Below, piece after piece: positions 16,299-25,210 of a stretch of 64,000 nt of DNA. The position numbers were made by a program, and so were the translations under genes. The DNA is from Deltaproteobacteria bacterium UBA6106. Its GTDB lineage: Bacteria; Desulfobacterota; Syntrophorhabdia; Syntrophorhabdales; Syntrophorhabdaceae. Under the pieces are notes generated by a model. The model was not told where the DNA came from. It did not search any database and saw only the letters and a list, made by a program, of their open reading frames with translations. The stretch spans positions 77,157 to 141,156 of the forward strand of contig DIWM01000045.1 in assembly GCA_002428485.1 (NCBI GenBank). Reading direction: 5' to 3'. The first letter of the stretch is position 1, and the number at the start of each line of letters is the position of its first letter.

Positions 16299-17045
16299 AT
16301 GAACGGCTTATTCGGTTTGGCCATCGGTCTTGGAGGCGGGTTTCTCGGCGCCCTCATCGGTCTTGGAGGCGGCGTGGTCATGATCCCGCTCATGACCACG
16401 CTGCTCAAGCTCACGCAGCTTAAGGCCCACGGAACAAGCCTGGTGGCCGTTGTTTTTACCGCCCTCGCGGGCGCCATAACGTATTACTTCCATGGGGCAG
16501 CGGATTGGAAGGTCGCCGCGCTGATTGCGGCGACCGCCATGATCACCGCACGGTTTGGCGCGCTGTATGCCAACTCTCTGCCTGAAAAAAAATTGAAGAG
16601 GGCCTTCGGCGTAATGCTTATCCTTGTTGCGCTCCTTCTGTTCGTAAGGGGTTTTTTGCCAAAATCAGCTTCCCAGCACGGGCCGGTGGTGTACGTTATT
16701 ATCTTCCTTGGAACAGGGGTTGTTACCGGTTTTATCTCCGGGATGATGGGCGGGGGCGGGGGCGTTATAATGATCCCCCCGATGGTTCTCCTGGCGGGAA
16801 TGCCCCAGCAGCTCGCCCAGGGTACATCCCTCCTTGCCATGATACCTGTTTGCCTGATCGGCTCCCTTACCCATTACAGGCTTGGCAATGTGAAGCTCAA
16901 AATAGCGATAGGCATCTCTGCCGGGGCTATTGCGGGAGGTTACATCGGGGGAACCGTCGCGAACATTCTTCCTGAGCTGCACCTGAAGATCATCTTCAGC
17001 ATCGTCCTCATGTGGCTGGGGCAACGATACGTCAGGACGAAATAG
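16299..17045 (+). CDS. TauE/SafE-family membrane permease
   Basis: A 248-residue membrane protein with about seven or eight hydrophobic segments and the twin glycine-rich motifs of the TauE/SafE (formerly DUF81) family: GLGGGFLGALIGLGGGVVMIP near the N terminus and GFISGMMGGGGGVIMIP near residue 145. Members export sulfite, sulfoacetate or related anions; substrate is not predictable here. The gene stands alone between repeats, and the ribosome site is weak. Confidence 0.88.
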   Translation: MNGLFGLAIGLGGGFLGALIGLGGGVVMIPLMTTLLKLTQLKAHGTSLVAVVFTALAGAITYYFHGAADWKVAALIAATAMITARFGALYANSLPEKKLKRAFGVMLILVALLLFVRGFLPKSASQHGPVVYVIIFLGTGVVTGFISGMMGGGGGVIMIPPMVLLAGMPQQLAQGTSLLAMIPVCLIGSLTHYRLGNVKLKIAIGISAGAIAGGYIGGTVANILPELHLKIIFSIVLMWLGQRYVRTK

Positions 17046-17055
17046 AAAAGGGCAG

Positions 17056-17138
17056 CCCATAGTTGATGGCTCATAGCTCATAGCCAACCAAATGCTGGGC
17101 GCTCGATACTCGATGATCGATTATCGATACTGACGGCT
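17056..17138. repeat. Family A arm plus family C core
   Basis: CCCATAGTTGATGGCTCATAG is followed by a second copy of the family C word CGATACTCGATGATCGATTA and TCGATACTGACGG. It is similar to the 12.4-kb unit but lacks the right A arm. It lies between the convergent TauE gene and the glycine-zipper lipoprotein. Confidence 0.75.
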
Positions 17139-17147
17139 GAATCTTTA

Positions 17148-17882
17148 CTATAGTTTCATAATAAGGGTATGGAAAGCCCCCGTATCCTTTTCCTTCAGCT
17201 TAAGACGGAGCTCCACCGGTTTTGCCGATTCCCCGGGAAAGAATACAAAGCTGTATGCCAGGTCGCCGGGGTTGATCGTCTTGTTCTCAAGAGACCTTTT
17301 CCGGAGGTCTTCCCTTATCTTTTCCTTTACGTCTGATTCAAGCAGGCCTTTCGCTCCGCCCATCGTTGCGCCAGCCGCTGCGCCGAGGGCGGCGCCGCTC
17401 AGCGTCGCCTCGCCGACATTCGTTCCCGTGACAACACCGATGGCTGCCCCTATCATTGCGCCGGCAATGCCTGTAAGGGCGCCGAATTTTGTCGCCTCAG
17501 GCGCAACCCTGCCGAGCTCTGTCTTCTTTGCTATGCGGTCGTATGCAAGGCTCGACTCGAGGATAGGCCACAGGTTATCATCGCTGTCGGTGAGAAAGGT
17601 CTGGTCGGGGATGATCTCGATCGGGTGCTCACCTTTGTTGTCAAAGAGGACCTGTACGGGTAAAACGCCTGCGCCGACTATATCAAAACCGAACATCGCC
17701 TTTGCCTCCTGGCTGTCATATGACTTTGAGGCGATGATGGCCCCGGCAGCCCCGGTGGCGTTAGGGTAAGCAGCAGGCATTTTAAACGGCACAACCTGCC
17801 TCTGGTAGCTCTGGCAGGCGGCAAAGGCAACAATTATGAAACATACCAAAACTATGGAGATGCTTTTCCTGGTCATATTCAT
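17148..17882 (-). CDS. Glycine-zipper lipoprotein
   Basis: A 244-residue envelope protein. The signal ends in a lipobox (IIVAFAAC), giving a lipid-anchored product. The centre (about residues 105-170) is a glycine/alanine zipper, GAMIGAAIGVVTG followed by GAALGAAAGATMGG, of the kind that inserts in or packs against membranes. The C-terminal part is a soluble beta-rich domain (AYSFVFFPGESAKPVELRL). The open frame begins 20 codons earlier, but GGGAGG five bases before the ATG at 17,882 fixes the start. Function unknown. Confidence 0.82.
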   Translation of the reverse strand: MNMTRKSISIVLVCFIIVAFAACQSYQRQVVPFKMPAAYPNATGAAGAIIASKSYDSQEAKAMFGFDIVGAGVLPVQVLFDNKGEHPIEIIPDQTFLTDSDDNLWPILESSLAYDRIAKKTELGRVAPEATKFGALTGIAGAMIGAAIGVVTGTNVGEATLSGAALGAAAGATMGGAKGLLESDVKEKIREDLRKRSLENKTINPGDLAYSFVFFPGESAKPVELRLKLKEKDTGAFHTLIMKL

Positions 17883-18048
17883 ATTAACCTCCCGCATGGG
17901 TGCGCTTACGATGAATCTATAACAGCGGCAATATAATGTCAATGGAGATACGCTGTACTCCCCTTGATATAAACGCGCAGGAGTGGTATATTGCCCTTAC
18001 TACGCACATCAAATAACGGGCGTTCCCACGGCAGCACAAGGAGCATTT

Positions 18049-18555
18049 ATGAAGAGAGGCAATGTCAAAAATCTTGAGAAGGAGAAGTGTTCGGGGAAAA
18101 TCATCACCCTTACCGTGAACGGCGAAGAGCGCCTCGTTGCGGTGGAGGACAGGGACACGCTGCTCGACGTGTTAAGGAACAAGCTTTCCCTTACAGGCGC
18201 CAAGGAAGGATGCGGCACCGGAGAATGCGGCTCCTGCACGGTCCTTTTGGACGGCCAACCTGTGCTTGCCTGCCTGATGCTTGCTGTCGGCGTGGTGGGG
18301 AAAAAGATCACAACCATTGAAGGCATTTCTGCCGGCGGAAAGCTAAGCCCCCTGCAGACGGCTTTTATCGATCACGGCGCAGTCCAGTGCGGGTTCTGTT
18401 CTTCAGGCATGATCCTTTCGTCAACAGCCCTGCTTTCTGCCAATGCAAAGCCGTCGCGGCAGGATATCCGGAAGGCCCTGGAAGGAAATATTTGCCGCTG
18501 TACAGGCTATAACAAGATCATCGAGGCTATCGAGAGCGTGAAGGATCAAAAATGA
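18049..18555 (+). CDS. hcrC: Molybdenum hydroxylase [2Fe-2S] subunit, HcrC-like
   Basis: A 168-residue small subunit of the xanthine dehydrogenase family with two [2Fe-2S] clusters: the plant-ferredoxin-type set CGTGECGSC...C (about residues 56-80) and the helical set CGFCSSGM...CRCTGY (about 116-155). It passes electrons between the molybdenum site and the flavin subunit. The frame extends upstream to 17,983, but AAGGAG just before the ATG at 18,049 marks the start. Order small-large-flavin with four-base overlaps matches a single transcript. The subtype is set by the flavin subunit two genes on; the symbol is by analogy. Confidence 0.88.
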   Translation: MKRGNVKNLEKEKCSGKIITLTVNGEERLVAVEDRDTLLDVLRNKLSLTGAKEGCGTGECGSCTVLLDGQPVLACLMLAVGVVGKKITTIEGISAGGKLSPLQTAFIDHGAVQCGFCSSGMILSSTALLSANAKPSRQDIRKALEGNICRCTGYNKIIEAIESVKDQK

Positions 18556-20873
18556 TGGAAACGATAATAGGAAAACGCGTCCCCAGGATTGACGGCCCGG
18601 CCAAGGTAACGGGAGAGGCAAAATACACCGTTGACATCCAGATGCCCGGCATGCTCTGCGCAAAGATACTGCGAAGCCCCCTTCCCCATGCGCGGATCCT
18701 GAACATCGATACGGGGAAGGCCTCGCGGATACCAGGGGTCAAGGCGGTCATCACCGGGAAGGACGCATGGGATGTCCGTCACGGTTTTGTTGAGACGCCG
18801 CGGTACCCGGCAGACCAGTACGTGCTTGCAAATGACAGGGTTCGTTACCTTGGCGAGGAGGTGGCAGCAGTTGCAGCCGTTGATGATGATACCGCCATGG
18901 AGGCCCTGGACGCCATTGACGTCTCCTATGAGGAGATTCCTGCTGTCTTTGATATATTCGAGGCAATGAAGCCGGGAGCCCCCGAGATCCATCCCGTCGA
19001 GATTCCCGACCTGATCGGTGATTTTAAAAACATCGGGGGGCAGTGCGCAAACAGCTATGGCGATATCGAGGCGGCCTTTGCTCGCGCCCACCTGATAAGA
19101 AAAGACCGGTTCGAACCGGAATTGAGGACCCACTGCTATCTGGAGCCCCAGGCGACCGTGGCCCACTACGACGCAGCAGGGATACTGCATGTCTGGACGT
19201 CAGGCATGGGGACCTTCCGCAAGCGAATGCACCTTTCCCGGATCCTCAACATTCCTGCGAGCCGTGTCCACGTCCATAAATCCTGGGTAGGAGGCGCGTT
19301 CGGGGGAAAGATCGATCTCTTTTCTCATGAGTTCTGCACGTCCCTCCTCTCCATGAAGACCGGCAAGCCTGTCCGCTATGCGGCTGAACGGGAGGAGATC
19401 TTTTCGTACTTCCGTCACAGCCAGAACATGATCATGGACTTTGAGACCGCCGTGGACAGGGAAGGTATACTCCTCGGCCAGCGCGTGCGCTGCTATAACG
19501 ATTGCGGCGCCTACCGGGGCAGCGGCGTTGTCCTGATCTTTACCACCTGGGGCTATCTTGTGCTCCCTTACCGGATGCCCGCCCTCGATTACATCGGCTA
19601 CTCCGTGTATACAAACAACCCGGTGCGGGCCCCCCAGCGGGGCCACGCGGCGCCAAAGATACGGTTTGCCGGCGAGACCCAGATGGATATGATCGCCGCA
19701 GACCTCGGCATCGATCCTCTCACGATCAGGCTTCGGAATGCAAGGAGGCCGGGCGAAGCGCTTCCCAACGGTGACAATATCAGAAAGGCCGGCCTCATTG
19801 AATGCATCCGCCAGGCAGCGGAGAAGACTGATTTTGTTAGAAAATATGAGAGGAACAGAGCCTTGCAAAAGGCTGCCTCCCCTATAAAGCACGGCATTGG
19901 AATGGGGGCAAGCGGGTACTTTACCGGCACCCTCATATATCCCAATAATTCAGCGGCTGTGGTCAAATTCAATGACGACGGGACCGTCCATCTTCTGACG
20001 GGCGCCCTCGATATCGGCCAGGGGGCTGAAACGATACTCGCCCAGATCGTGGCCCAGGAGCTCAGTCTCGGCATGGAGGATATCCAGGTGGTGGCCGGCG
20101 ATACGGATGCCACCCCCGTAGATATCGGTTCATGGATAAGCGGCCTCACGCTCGTGACAGGGAACGCGGTGAAGAAGGCGGCAGAAGACGCGCGAAATGT
20201 GCTCCTTGCATCGGCATCGAAGGTACTGCAGGCCCCTTCCGGGGACCTTGAGATGAGATCGAGACGGGTATTCATCAAAGGGACCGATCGATCCATATCC
20301 TTTGAGCAGGCCGTTGCCCGCCACATCCGCGATAATGACGGCGATCCGATTGTGGGCAAAGGTTACTCCAGGGGCCTCAAAAAGGCCGAATTCGGGCCGA
20401 GCCTGAAGAATGCAAAGGGGACATGGAGCGAAAGCTATGCCTTTGATGCCCAGATCGCTGAGGTTGAAGTTGACACGAGGACCGGGCAGATCAAGATCAC
20501 GAAGGCCTTCACTGCCCACGACTGCGGTTTTCCGATCAACCCTCTCCTTGTTGAGGGCCAGATCGACGGCCAGGCCTCCATGGCAGCAGGGCAGGCCATT
20601 GCAGAAGAGGTCGTTGTGAAAGAAGGCGTCACCCTGAACCCGTCATTCCTCGATTATAAGCTCCCGACGGTACACGAAATGGTCGAAGCTCAATACGTCG
20701 ATGTTATCACGGAGGCATATGAAAAGGATCGTGAGTTCGTGACCAAAGAGGTTGGCGAAGGCTATGTTTCCGGCATCCTCGGCGCCATAAGCAACGCCGT
20801 GGCCAATGCAACAGGGAAGTGGAGCACAAAACTGCCCATAAAGATAGCGCCAGACAAGGAGGAAGAAGAATGA
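18552..20873 (+). CDS. hcrA: Molybdenum hydroxylase large subunit, HcrA-like
   Basis: A 773-residue molybdopterin-binding catalytic subunit. It has the N-terminal a/b hammerhead (GKRVPRIDGPAKVTGEAKYT), the cofactor-binding segments GGAFGGKIDLFSHE and APQRGHAAPKIRFAGE, the glycine-rich GALDIGQGAET, and near the C terminus the conserved catalytic glutamate in KEVGEGYVSG (about E736). Length and order fit 4-hydroxybenzoyl-CoA reductase alpha rather than CO dehydrogenase CoxL, because the CoxL active-site cysteine loop is absent. It would bind an aromatic (CoA) substrate. It overlaps the small-subunit gene as ATGATG and the flavin gene as ATGA. Confidence 0.85.
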   Translation: MMETIIGKRVPRIDGPAKVTGEAKYTVDIQMPGMLCAKILRSPLPHARILNIDTGKASRIPGVKAVITGKDAWDVRHGFVETPRYPADQYVLANDRVRYLGEEVAAVAAVDDDTAMEALDAIDVSYEEIPAVFDIFEAMKPGAPEIHPVEIPDLIGDFKNIGGQCANSYGDIEAAFARAHLIRKDRFEPELRTHCYLEPQATVAHYDAAGILHVWTSGMGTFRKRMHLSRILNIPASRVHVHKSWVGGAFGGKIDLFSHEFCTSLLSMKTGKPVRYAAEREEIFSYFRHSQNMIMDFETAVDREGILLGQRVRCYNDCGAYRGSGVVLIFTTWGYLVLPYRMPALDYIGYSVYTNNPVRAPQRGHAAPKIRFAGETQMDMIAADLGIDPLTIRLRNARRPGEALPNGDNIRKAGLIECIRQAAEKTDFVRKYERNRALQKAASPIKHGIGMGASGYFTGTLIYPNNSAAVVKFNDDGTVHLLTGALDIGQGAETILAQIVAQELSLGMEDIQVVAGDTDATPVDIGSWISGLTLVTGNAVKKAAEDARNVLLASASKVLQAPSGDLEMRSRRVFIKGTDRSISFEQAVARHIRDNDGDPIVGKGYSRGLKKAEFGPSLKNAKGTWSESYAFDAQIAEVEVDTRTGQIKITKAFTAHDCGFPINPLLVEGQIDGQASMAAGQAIAEEVVVKEGVTLNPSFLDYKLPTVHEMVEAQYVDVITEAYEKDREFVTKEVGEGYVSGILGAISNAVANATGKWSTKLPIKIAPDKEEEE

Positions 20874-21850
20874 ACCTTCCCCGTTTTACCTATCATAGCC
20901 CGGACTCACTGAAAAAATGCATCGCAATCCTTGCCGATCAAAAGAATGGCGCACAGGTACTTGCCGGGGGGAGTGACCTCCTCGTGAGGATGAAGCTTCG
21001 TCTTGAGACGCCAGGCAGCCTTGTATCGCTTGCCGATATCCCCGCGTTGCAGGATATCGCCTACCGGCCGGGAAAAGGCCTGACCATGGGGGCCGGGATT
21101 ACCCTTTCTCTTCTTGCTTCTGATGCCATAATACAGGAAAGGTGTCCTGCCCTTGCGGACGCGGCAGTGCTTGTGGCAACGAACCAGATCCGGACTGTTG
21201 CCACTGTGGGCGGCAATATCCTTCAGAACACCCGGTGCCGGTATTACAACAGGTCGCCCGTGTGGGGCAAGGCAGTCGCTCCATGCTTCAAACGGAACGG
21301 AGCGATCTGCCACGTTGTCCCAAAAGGCAAGAGGTGCTTTGCCGTATACCAGGGCGACCTGGCGCCTTTGCTCATAGCCCTCAACACAACCGTCACGATC
21401 GTTTCAAAAAAGGGCACTGAAGAGATCCCTGTCGAATCGCTATACTCCGGCGACGGCAAAGTGCCGTTCAATAATGTAGCAGGCACAATCGCTACGGGGT
21501 TCACCATTCCCGAAGACTCCCTCAACATGCGGGCCGCCTACAGAAAATACCGCTTGAGGGGAGGGATAGATTTTCCCCTTGCCGGGGTTGCAGCCGCCCT
21601 GAAGCCCGGCAACGGGCTGGTGGAAGATTTGAAGCTCTGCCTTACAGGGGTCGCCTCTCGCCCGGTTACGGTGCCGGGAGCCGGAGAAGCAGCAAAAGGC
21701 AAACCTCTCAGCCGAGAGTTGGCCAGGGAGGTGGGAAGGCTGGCATATGCCGCGGCCCATCCGCTTGCAAACCTTGAAGGTGATCCCGCGACGCGCCGCT
21801 CCATGATCCGCATAATGACCGAGGATATCCTGACGTCATTTATATCGTAA
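20870..21850 (+). CDS. hcrB: Molybdenum hydroxylase FAD subunit with extra [4Fe-4S] loop, HcrB-like
   Basis: A 326-residue FAD-binding subunit (LAGGSDLLVRMK and ATVGGNILQNTRC are the flavin motifs). Inserted after the second motif are four cysteines at residues 123, 139, 147 and 156. Their spacing (16, 8, 9) equals that of the four ligands of the additional [4Fe-4S] cluster in the beta subunit of 4-hydroxybenzoyl-CoA reductase, where the electron flow runs from ferredoxin toward the molybdenum site. This loop is missing in ordinary xanthine dehydrogenases, so the operon most likely encodes a reductive aromatic dehydroxylase of that type. An in-frame 17-residue extension was rejected in favour of the ATG at 20,870 behind AAGGAGGAAGA. 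Confidence 0.87.
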   Translation: MNLPRFTYHSPDSLKKCIAILADQKNGAQVLAGGSDLLVRMKLRLETPGSLVSLADIPALQDIAYRPGKGLTMGAGITLSLLASDAIIQERCPALADAAVLVATNQIRTVATVGGNILQNTRCRYYNRSPVWGKAVAPCFKRNGAICHVVPKGKRCFAVYQGDLAPLLIALNTTVTIVSKKGTEEIPVESLYSGDGKVPFNNVAGTIATGFTIPEDSLNMRAAYRKYRLRGGIDFPLAGVAAALKPGNGLVEDLKLCLTGVASRPVTVPGAGEAAKGKPLSRELAREVGRLAYAAAHPLANLEGDPATRRSMIRIMTEDILTSFIS

Positions 21851-21885
21851 GCTCCAAGATGGAAGGTATAACTTATTGAAAAAAA

Positions 21886-21960
21886 TGGTAGGCGCACGGG
21901 GTTTTGAACCCCGGACCTCTACCGTGTCAGGGTAGCGCTCCCCCACTGAGCTATGCGCCT
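21886..21960 (-). tRNA. tRNA-Val (anticodon GAC)
   Basis: On the minus strand the sequence folds as a complete cloverleaf of 75 bases: acceptor stem AGGCGCA/TGCGCCT, D arm with AGCTCAGTGGGGGAGCG, anticodon stem CTACC/GGTAG around loop CTGACAC (anticodon GAC), T arm CCGGGGTTCAAAACCCCG, and an encoded 3' ACCA. GAC reads valine codons GUC and GUU. Confidence 0.95.
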
Positions 21961-21971
21961 ACAGTGATTCG

Positions 21972-22003
21972 ATTATATACCGGCAATTTCGAGGCGTTGT
22001 CAA
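21972..22003 (-). promoter_or_regulatory. Candidate tRNA-Val promoter
   Basis: On the minus strand TTGACA (22,003-21,998) and TATAAT (21,977-21,972, inside TATATAAT) precede the tRNA by 11 bases. Both hexamers are perfect, but the gap is 20 bases, so an alternative register using TATATA with 18 bases is also possible. Confidence 0.5.
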
Positions 22004-22015
22004 GGGAAATAACTA

Positions 22016-22124
22016 GAGTGAAAGGTGAAACGTGAAAGGTGAAAGGTGAGAAGAAGAACCTTATTCCTCACTCCTCGATATACGGTCTCTACCTTTTACC
22101 TTTCACATTTTACTTTTCACTTGT
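22016..22124. repeat. Family E inverted repeat (GTGAAAGGTGAAA type)
   Basis: The left arm (about 22,018-22,050) repeats the word GTGAAAGGTGAAACGTGAAA; the right arm (about 22,089-22,120) is its complement, TACCTTTTACCTTTCAC and onward. The arms flank about 38 bases. The unit sits directly downstream of the clpB stop and may act as its transcript end. Confidence 0.8.
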
Positions 22125-22128
22125 TTTA

Positions 22129-24711
22129 TTATGTCTTGAACGTTACTTCTCCTTTTGCGTTGGCGTCGATGGTGATCTTTTGCCCGTCCTTCACCTCACC
22201 TTTCAGTATCATCAGCGCAAGGGCGTCCTGTATCTTCTTCTGGATGATCCGCTTCAGGGGACGCGCCCCATAGGACGGGTCATAGCCTTCCTTCGCGATC
22301 ATATCTTTTAGCTTGTCGGTATAGACAAGCCCGATGTTTCTCTCTGCTGCCCGCTTTGTGAGGTAATTGAGCTGGAGCTTCACGATCTCCTTAATGTTTT
22401 CCGCGGAAAGGGACCTGAATATGATGATGTCGTCAATCCTGTTGATAAACTCGGGCTTGAAGTGCGTCTTTACCGCCTCGGAGACCCTCCGCTTCATCTC
22501 ATCGTAATCCCTGTCTGTGAGGTCGGTGATCCACTGGCTGCCTATGTTGGATGTCATGATGATGACGGCATTCTTGAAGTCCACGGTCCTTCCCTGGCCG
22601 TCCGTCAGCCTTCCGTCGTCGAGGACCTGGAGGAGGACGTTGAAGACCTCGGGGTGCGCCTTTTCCACCTCGTCGAGGAGGATGATGGAGTAAGGCCTTC
22701 TCCGGACAGCCTCGGTGAGGTAGCCGCCCTCTTCATAGCCCACGTATCCCGGGGGCGCCCCTATGAGCCGCGACACAGAGTGCTTTTCCATGAACTCGCT
22801 CATGTCGATGCGGACAATAGCCTGCTCGTCGTCAAAGAGGAATTCGGCGAGCGCCCGCGCAAGCTCTGTCTTGCCTACGCCTGTCGGCCCCAGGAAGAGG
22901 AAAGAACCGAGCGGGCGGTTAGGGTCCTGCAGCCCTGCCCTGGCGCGCCGTATCGTGTTGGATACTGCCTCTGTCGCCTCGTCCTGGCCGATAACGCGCT
23001 GGTGGATACGGTCTTCCATGGTGACGAGCTTTTCCATCTCGCCCTCGAGCATCTTTGATACAGGGATGCCTGTCCATTTTGAGACGACCTTCGCGATATC
23101 CTCCTCATCGACCTCTTCCTTGAGCATCTTCCTGTCTTTCTGGAGTTCAATGAGTTCCTTGTTCTTTGTCTGCTGTTCCTGTTCGAGGGCGGATATTCTA
23201 CCGTAGCGGATCTCTGCTACTTTTCCGAAATCACCTTTTCGCTCAAGCTCATCCGCCTCGGTCCTGGCGCGGTCGATCTTTTCCTTTACCTCACCGATGG
23301 ACATGATGAGCGCCTTTTCCTTTTCCCAGTGCTTCCTCTTTTCTCCAACCTCTTTCCTGAGCTCTTTCAATTCTTCTTCGAGCTTCTTTTTTCTGTCCTT
23401 CGATGCCTCGTCCTTTTCCTTTTTGAGCGCCTCGATCTCTATCTGAACCTGTATGATCTTCCGGTCAACCTCGTCGATCTCTGTGGGGACGCTGTCGATC
23501 TCCATCCTCAGTTTCGATGATGACTCATCAATGAGGTCGATCGCCTTGTCAGGGAGGAACCTGTCCGTAATGTACCTGTGCGAGAGCGTGGCGGCGGCGA
23601 TGAGGGCGGAATCCTTTATCCGTACACCGTGGTGAAGTTCGTATCGTTCCTTCAGGCCACGGAGGATCGCGATCGTCTCCTCAACCGACGGTTCGCCGAC
23701 TAAGACGGGCTGGAACCGCCTCTCGAGGGCGGCATCCTTCTCGATATATTTCCGGTATTCGTCAAGTGTCGTGGCACCGATGCAACGGAGCTCGCCGCGC
23801 GCCAGCGCCGGCTTCAGCATGTTCGACGCGTCCACGGAGCCCTGCGCGCCACCTGCCCCGACGATCGTATGGAGCTCGTCGATGAAGAGGACTACCGTTC
23901 CGGCGGCCTCGCCGATCTCCTTGAGCACCGCCTTCAGCCTGTCCTCGAACTCGCCCCGGTATTTTGCACCGGCCAATAGCGCGCCGAGGTCAAGGGAAAG
24001 TACCCGTTTGTTCTTCAACGTCTCCGGTATGTCGCCGCTTATGATCCTCTGGGCAAGGCCTTCAACGATAGCTGTCTTCCCGACGCCCGGCTCACCGATT
24101 ATGACAGGGTTGTTCTTCGTCCTCCTGGAGAGCACCTGCATGACCCTGCGCACCTCTTCATCGCGGCCGATGACGGGGTCAAGCTTTCCTTTCCTCGCCT
24201 CTTCCGTAAGGTCGCGGCAGTACCTTTGAAGCGCCTGGTATTTCTCTTCCGGCGCCTGGTCTGTGATGCGCTGACTACCCCGTATATCTTTCAGCACGGC
24301 GTAAATGCTGTCCTTGGTAACGCCATTATTTTTCAGTATCTGGGCGGCAGAGCCCTCCTTGACCCCGGCGATGCCGATCAGGAGATGCTCTGTGCTGACG
24401 TATTCGTCTTTCAGGCGCGACGCCTCTTCGAAGGCGATATCGACAGCGCTCTTCAATCCCGTCGAGATATAGACCTGCGCGGACCCCTCAACGCGGGGCT
24501 TCTTCTTCAGCTCGCGGTCGAGCTCGTTGAGTATGGCGTTGGCGTTTGCGCCGAGCTTGTCGAGCAGCGGTTTTATTATTCCTTCCTTCTGCGTGACGAG
24601 GGCGTAGAGGAGGTGTTCGTTCTCGACCTGCTGATGGCCCAGGGATTCCGCCTTTTTCTGGGCCTCGGCTACGGCCTCCTGGGCCTTTATGGTCAATTTT
24701 TCCCAGTTCAT
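22129..24711 (-). CDS. clpB: ClpB disaggregase (Hsp100)
   Basis: An 860-residue AAA+ chaperone of normal ClpB length. Domains in order: N-terminal repeat domain (1-145), first ATPase with Walker A GEPGVGKT (about 205) and DELH, the long ClpB-specific coiled-coil middle domain (about 405-525, highly charged), and second ATPase with GPTGVGKTELA (about 605), DMSEFMEKHS and GAPPGYVGYEEGG. The middle domain separates ClpB from ClpA/C. With DnaK it rescues aggregated proteins after heat stress. It is a single-gene unit with its own candidate promoter and a repeat at its 3' end. Confidence 0.97.
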   Translation of the reverse strand: MNWEKLTIKAQEAVAEAQKKAESLGHQQVENEHLLYALVTQKEGIIKPLLDKLGANANAILNELDRELKKKPRVEGSAQVYISTGLKSAVDIAFEEASRLKDEYVSTEHLLIGIAGVKEGSAAQILKNNGVTKDSIYAVLKDIRGSQRITDQAPEEKYQALQRYCRDLTEEARKGKLDPVIGRDEEVRRVMQVLSRRTKNNPVIIGEPGVGKTAIVEGLAQRIISGDIPETLKNKRVLSLDLGALLAGAKYRGEFEDRLKAVLKEIGEAAGTVVLFIDELHTIVGAGGAQGSVDASNMLKPALARGELRCIGATTLDEYRKYIEKDAALERRFQPVLVGEPSVEETIAILRGLKERYELHHGVRIKDSALIAAATLSHRYITDRFLPDKAIDLIDESSSKLRMEIDSVPTEIDEVDRKIIQVQIEIEALKKEKDEASKDRKKKLEEELKELRKEVGEKRKHWEKEKALIMSIGEVKEKIDRARTEADELERKGDFGKVAEIRYGRISALEQEQQTKNKELIELQKDRKMLKEEVDEEDIAKVVSKWTGIPVSKMLEGEMEKLVTMEDRIHQRVIGQDEATEAVSNTIRRARAGLQDPNRPLGSFLFLGPTGVGKTELARALAEFLFDDEQAIVRIDMSEFMEKHSVSRLIGAPPGYVGYEEGGYLTEAVRRRPYSIILLDEVEKAHPEVFNVLLQVLDDGRLTDGQGRTVDFKNAVIIMTSNIGSQWITDLTDRDYDEMKRRVSEAVKTHFKPEFINRIDDIIIFRSLSAENIKEIVKLQLNYLTKRAAERNIGLVYTDKLKDMIAKEGYDPSYGARPLKRIIQKKIQDALALMILKGEVKDGQKITIDANAKGEVTFKT

Positions 24712-24824
24712 ATGGTCACCTCTGTAGATTTAAACTTTCAGCTCACAGCGATCAGGTAAAGACAATATTTATGTGGTTCTGTTGCATGCTGACTGCTTAA
24801 AGCTAATAGCTGATAACTATCTTT

Positions 24825-24852
24825 AATATAAACACGATTTCAGGAAAATCAA
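24825..24852 (-). promoter_or_regulatory. clpB: Candidate clpB promoter
   Basis: On the minus strand TTGATT (24,852-24,847) and TATATT (24,830-24,825), spaced by 16 bases, lie about 115 bases upstream of clpB. No sigma-32-type CTTGAAA/CCCCAT pair was found. The same TTGATT element with 16-base spacing occurs before htpX. Confidence 0.4.
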
Positions 24853-24899
24853 TATAAGTGCATCGGCATCAGGCTCTTCCTCTCACATTTTACAGGGCT

Positions 24900-24957
24900 C
24901 ATCCCCTTACGGCTTACGCCTCACGACTTACGGGTGCCCTGCCATGAGCTAGCTGTG
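24900..24957. repeat. Family B and A repeat fragments
   Basis: CCCCTTACGGCTTACGCCTC and ACGACTTACGGG (family B) are followed by CCATGAGCTAGCTGTGGG (family A remnant). A family F piece (CAGCTCACAGCGATCAGG) occurs closer to clpB at about 24,740-24,758. The 310-base interval between clpB and the sulfur-carrier gene otherwise holds only promoters. Confidence 0.65.
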
Positions 24958-25021
24958 GGTTATAGCCGTAGGGGTTTTGACAAATCTTTACAACACATGC
25001 CCCATATGCTATGAATTAGCC

Positions 25022-25210
25022 ATGAAGGTCGAGTGCGAGGGCAATACATACGAATTCGAGAAACCGATGCAGGCCTCGAGGCTGCTGGAGCAGCTTTCGC
25101 TGAGCAGGGAGACGCACCTCGTCGTTGTCAACAGCAGGCTTGTCACCGAGGACCATAAGATAGACAGGGACGATGAGGTAAAACTGATAAGGGTCGTATC
25201 GGGCGGATGA
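25022..25210 (+). CDS. Ubiquitin-like sulfur carrier (ThiS/MoaD/TtuB type)
   Basis: A 62-residue beta-grasp protein ending in the diglycine required for C-terminal adenylation and thiocarboxylate formation (VVSGG). Conserved features of ThiS/MoaD proteins are present (VVVNSRLV; DDEVKLIRVVSGG). It overlaps the next gene, a TtuA-like tRNA thiolase, by four bases (ATGA), which strongly suggests that it is the sulfur donor for that enzyme, as TtuB is for TtuA in Thermus. A longer TTG-initiated frame from 24,977 exists, but the added residues are not conserved-looking. TtuB/ThiS/MoaD cannot be told apart by sequence alone at this length. Confidence 0.8.
   Translation: MKVECEGNTYEFEKPMQASRLLEQLSLSRETHLVVVNSRLVTEDHKIDRDDEVKLIRVVSGG

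Noticed and set aside
24977..25021. N-terminal 15 residues added to the sulfur carrier from a TTG start
   Set aside because: The TTG is part of a TTGACA hexamer and the added residues do not fit the beta-grasp N terminus.
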